A DNA stretch of 20,987 nucleotides from Hypsibius dujardini. Lineage: Eukaryota > Tardigrada > Eutardigrada > Parachela > Hypsibiidae. Under the pieces are notes generated by a model. The model saw only the letters and a list, made by a program, of their open reading frames with translations. It was not told the origin of the DNA and made no database searches. This document shows positions 18,336 through 20,987 of the stretch, piece by piece (the first letter of the stretch is position 1; the number at the start of each line of letters is the position of its first letter). The position numbers and the translations under genes were made by a program. The DNA lies in contig LRSR01009041.1 in the NCBI GenBank assembly GCA_001579985.1, forward strand, positions 1-20,987, read 5' to 3'.

Positions 18336-20987
18336 TCACGCACGATCCTTCTTCCCGACAGTCGATTTCTTTTTCAAGTCAGCAGAACGCTTCGCACTCT
18401 TCCTTCCTGACTTACGAGCAGGCAATTCTCCCCTATCCGTCCCGGTCTTCAACTTTTCCACCGCTTTTCCCATGCGCTGGCTCAACGGCAGCGTAGAAGG
18501 CCCTTTAGGGTTCACCTTCCAAATCTCGTCCATGCGCATCTGTTTGGAAGTATAATTCTTTCGCACCGGCAACAGAGCTCTATCAGCCTTCTTCCAATCC
18601 CAAGCGAACTTATCCATCGCAAAACGCAAAAGAGTCTCCACGTCCGGTTTTCCCCAAGTCAATTTAAGATCGCGCTTGTCCACCTCGGGATAGAGATAGG
18701 CATCGAAGCAAATTTGGTTGGGAAAATCATCAGGCAAGACATGCTTCAGTAGAGATTTTTGTAGACGGCTCAGTCTCCGTTGCGATGCCGAATCACTGGC
18801 GCCATCTGCCTGTTGGCTGTCGTACCAATCACGGAACCTCCTCAGGCTGGATAGGCCCTCGCCACCGAATTCCCCGAGGATTTCCAGTGCACGAACTGGC
18901 CCCACACCTTTGACCCCGTCCGCGTAGTCACTGCCGGTCAGCATCCCGAAAGCAATGAGCTTATCCTGGGTGAATTCTGGAAGAGAAAGACCAACAATAG
19001 TGTGCAAAGATTCGAAAATGCAAGCAATAGGGCACAACAAAGAACTGCACGTTTGTCGAGCTGCATTCGTATGCTACTAAAGTTGCCATTGACAGTGCGA
19101 TGTACCTACCTAGATGTTTGTTAAGGACAGCAAAATCGAATTCCTCCGGTGAATGCTTCTCCGAAAAAAAGTGCCGGTAGACCTTTTGTCCGCCAAACAA
19201 AAAGACATCTCCGTCGTCTGAGATGGTGCCGTTCGTGATGCCCGAACTCTCCAGAAAGGCACACTGAGCTTCAGCTTCACCCGGACTGTCGAGGAATGGG
19301 ATCCCAAATAGATCCAGTAGACTCTGGAAGAGTAAAATACATAACGAATCTAAGAAGGTTTCCAAAGACGTGCAGAAATCTTGAAAGTACCTGGTAATTT
19401 GCTGTCAAAACTTCCGGGAGCGGTAACGACGGCCCGTTCTTCTGCCGCGTAGCCTGGCCTGGTTGACTCAGAAACTGCGACCCGGAATACATGGCCGCCT
19501 GCGAGGGTGGTACGTCAAGGCCGTCATCCTCCGTATAATCTGTCCCACCCTCATCCCCCCGCAGAGGTGGCTCGTAGACCGGATCTGGATCGAAAAACTC
19601 CTTCCAGTAGTCATCTGATAATTCCTCCTTTGTGAACGTCTTCTCCGCTTCATCGGTAAAAGACATAGCTGGGAGCTTCCCAGAGTCGGTCTCTGTTGCC
19701 GGTTCATTGTTCTCACCCACGTCGGAATCCGGGGTTAAATCAACAAAACAGACCAGTTTAAGGACTTTCGCCGGCGATGCCACTTTGGATGGCTCTTTTT
19801 TACGCTTCTCCGGAGAAGACAACCCAGAGTTTGGGCCAGCCTTTGAGACCATTTTCTTGGAGGGCGCAAACATCGGGAACACCTTCGTGGGTTGGCAGGC
19901 CGGAACGGAACAAGGTGTGATAAGGCGAAAACCACCCGCTGTCTTCTCCGTTCTCACTTCCGCTGACTGTTGCTTGCGACGGCGGTAGGTCCTTCGTTTT
20001 CGGACAGAAGTTATCTCCAGATAATCCTCCGGAATCGTCTTGCTCTGAGTCGATCTTGGGGTTGTTTTCTTGGCTGACTTGGTCGAGCTGATGAATTGGA
20101 CTTCATCGTCATCAGAATCCAGTGTTGAGCCAGTACCGTGAGACTCGACGTGTCCGGTCGAGCTGATAAATTGGACTTCATCGTCATCAGAGTCCAGTGT
20201 TGAGCCAGTACCGTGAGACTCGACGCTGGACTGTGATTCAAATTTAGACTCTTCCGGCTTAGTTCCATCCTCCCCGAACAAAACGGCACGGCAGGACCGC
20301 TCTGGCTGACGTCGCAGGGGCGATGATCCAACCAGAGCCTGTGGAGAATGCTCAAAACTGGCGTTGGACTCTTCCTTATTCCAATCCGACAATGTGTCCT
20401 GCGACAGTGACAGTGGAAGACTACTATGCCGGTCACTTCCAAGCCGTGTTCGTTTGTTAACGAGGAGCGATTGCACTTCAGAACCAGATGCTACCTGGGA
20501 TGTCCGTCCACCGCGAGTCGAGTCGTCTTCCGTCCGAGTTCCATCTGTGAACTGAAGAGTTTGGCTTCCGGGATCTGAAACGAACAACATCAAAACTTGA
20601 AACTGGTAACTTGGTACGCATGCCAAGATAAACCATAAAAAATTTAAAGGTGCAGTTGATTGATGGATCGTCTTGATTTACCATGAAGATATTGAAACTT
20701 CCCAAGTTGATTGATCGATTTAAATAAAACTAATAACAGGTTAAATTATGCTTACACGTTCCTGTACTGGTACCGTTGTTCCTTAGAGAAGTCAAATCCG
20801 GCTGCCCTCGTTCCGACACATGCCGTGACGCAAATCCAATCCGCAAACCCCTTCGCTGTTGACTGCATCCACTCGCGGGCTGCGAGGTGTCGAACAACGA
20901 CTGCTGCGAAGGTCCGTAATCCGAGGCAGGTGCATCATGCTGTTGCTGCAGCGCTCGTCGTCTTTGCAGAGTACGTCGTTTCACCTC
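18336..20987 (-). CDS. ERCC5: XPG/ERCC5-like nucleotide-excision-repair endonuclease, C-terminal 756 residues (5' end beyond window)
   Basis: Structure-specific endonuclease that cuts 3' of lesions in nucleotide excision repair, bound to TFIIH in the nucleus (family knowledge). Exons (minus): 20987-20756 (continuing beyond the window), 20574-19391, 19323-19110, 18976-18336; 2,271 nt in frame. Residues 1-78 of this part are Arg/Gln-rich spacer (EVKRRTLQRRRAL). A large Ser/acidic spacer exon includes a 25-residue tandem repeat. The XPG-I nuclease half has FGIPFLDSPGEAEAQCAFLE, with the Glu pair of the active site, and ISDDGDVFLFGG, with both metal-binding Asp residues. The helix-hairpin-helix part reads AFGMLTGSDYADGVKGVGP, with the conserved Asp pair. 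After it, KQMRMDEIW sits where human XPG has its PCNA-binding QLRIDSFF. The C-terminus is basic (RKSGRKSAKRS), a likely nuclear signal. The N-terminal nuclease half should lie to the right of this window. Confidence 0.93.
20081..20225. repeat. 75-bp in-frame tandem duplication in the XPG-like spacer
   Basis: About 70 bp is repeated at 20081-20150 and 20156-20225 with two substitutions. It encodes two copies of VESHGTGSTLDSDDDEVQFI (plus SST) within the spacer exon. Confidence 0.95.

Noticed and set aside
1-20987. tRNA or rRNA genes
   Set aside because: No cloverleaf with A and B box promoter sequences and no rRNA-like segment was recognised on either strand by eye.

Overview
This window is animal nuclear DNA. 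It holds eight spliced genes with mostly short introns (about 60-350 nt, canonical GT-AG, in-frame junctions), and most encode proteins typical of Metazoa. The lineage cannot be fixed from this sequence. The gene compactness and the scattered CAAT/ATTG tetranucleotide tracts would suit a small invertebrate with a compact genome; a tardigrade is one guess, at low confidence. All exon maps were made by eye from splice consensus, reading phase and protein-family resemblance.

Layout, left to right: (1) minus-strand mitochondrial ribosomal protein bL12m (MRPL12-like), 408-1772. (2) Minus-strand SLC25A46-like mitochondrial outer-membrane carrier-family protein, 2241-4222. (3) Divergent from it on the plus strand, a 13-exon, 645-residue protein with a Myb-like domain and a C-terminal region resembling the RAP1/TERF2IP C-terminal domain, 4587-8434. 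(4) Minus-strand R3HDM4-like R3H-domain protein, 8745-10606. (5) Divergent plus-strand PRPP synthetase-associated protein (PRPSAP-like), 11485-14080. (6) Minus-strand secreted protein with a phage tail-collar-like domain, 14351-15473, whose start codon is out of frame because of a 19-bp tandem duplication. (7) Minus-strand unrecognised small secreted protein with eight cysteines, 16849-17802. (8) Minus-strand XPG/ERCC5-like repair nuclease (C-terminal 756 residues; the 5' part lies beyond the window), 18336-20987.

The genes form no operon. Two pairs (2/3 and 4/5) are head-to-head and probably share bidirectional promoter regions. Functional themes are mitochondrial (1, 2), telomere/DNA repair (3, 8) and nucleotide metabolism (5).

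The most interesting points are: a BRCT-less RAP1-like candidate telomere protein; a TA-flanked MITE family (three copies) with two copies sitting exactly at 5' splice sites, one of which supplies the donor; and the phage-tail-collar-like secreted gene carrying two recent tandem duplications, one breaking the link between its start codon and its reading frame.
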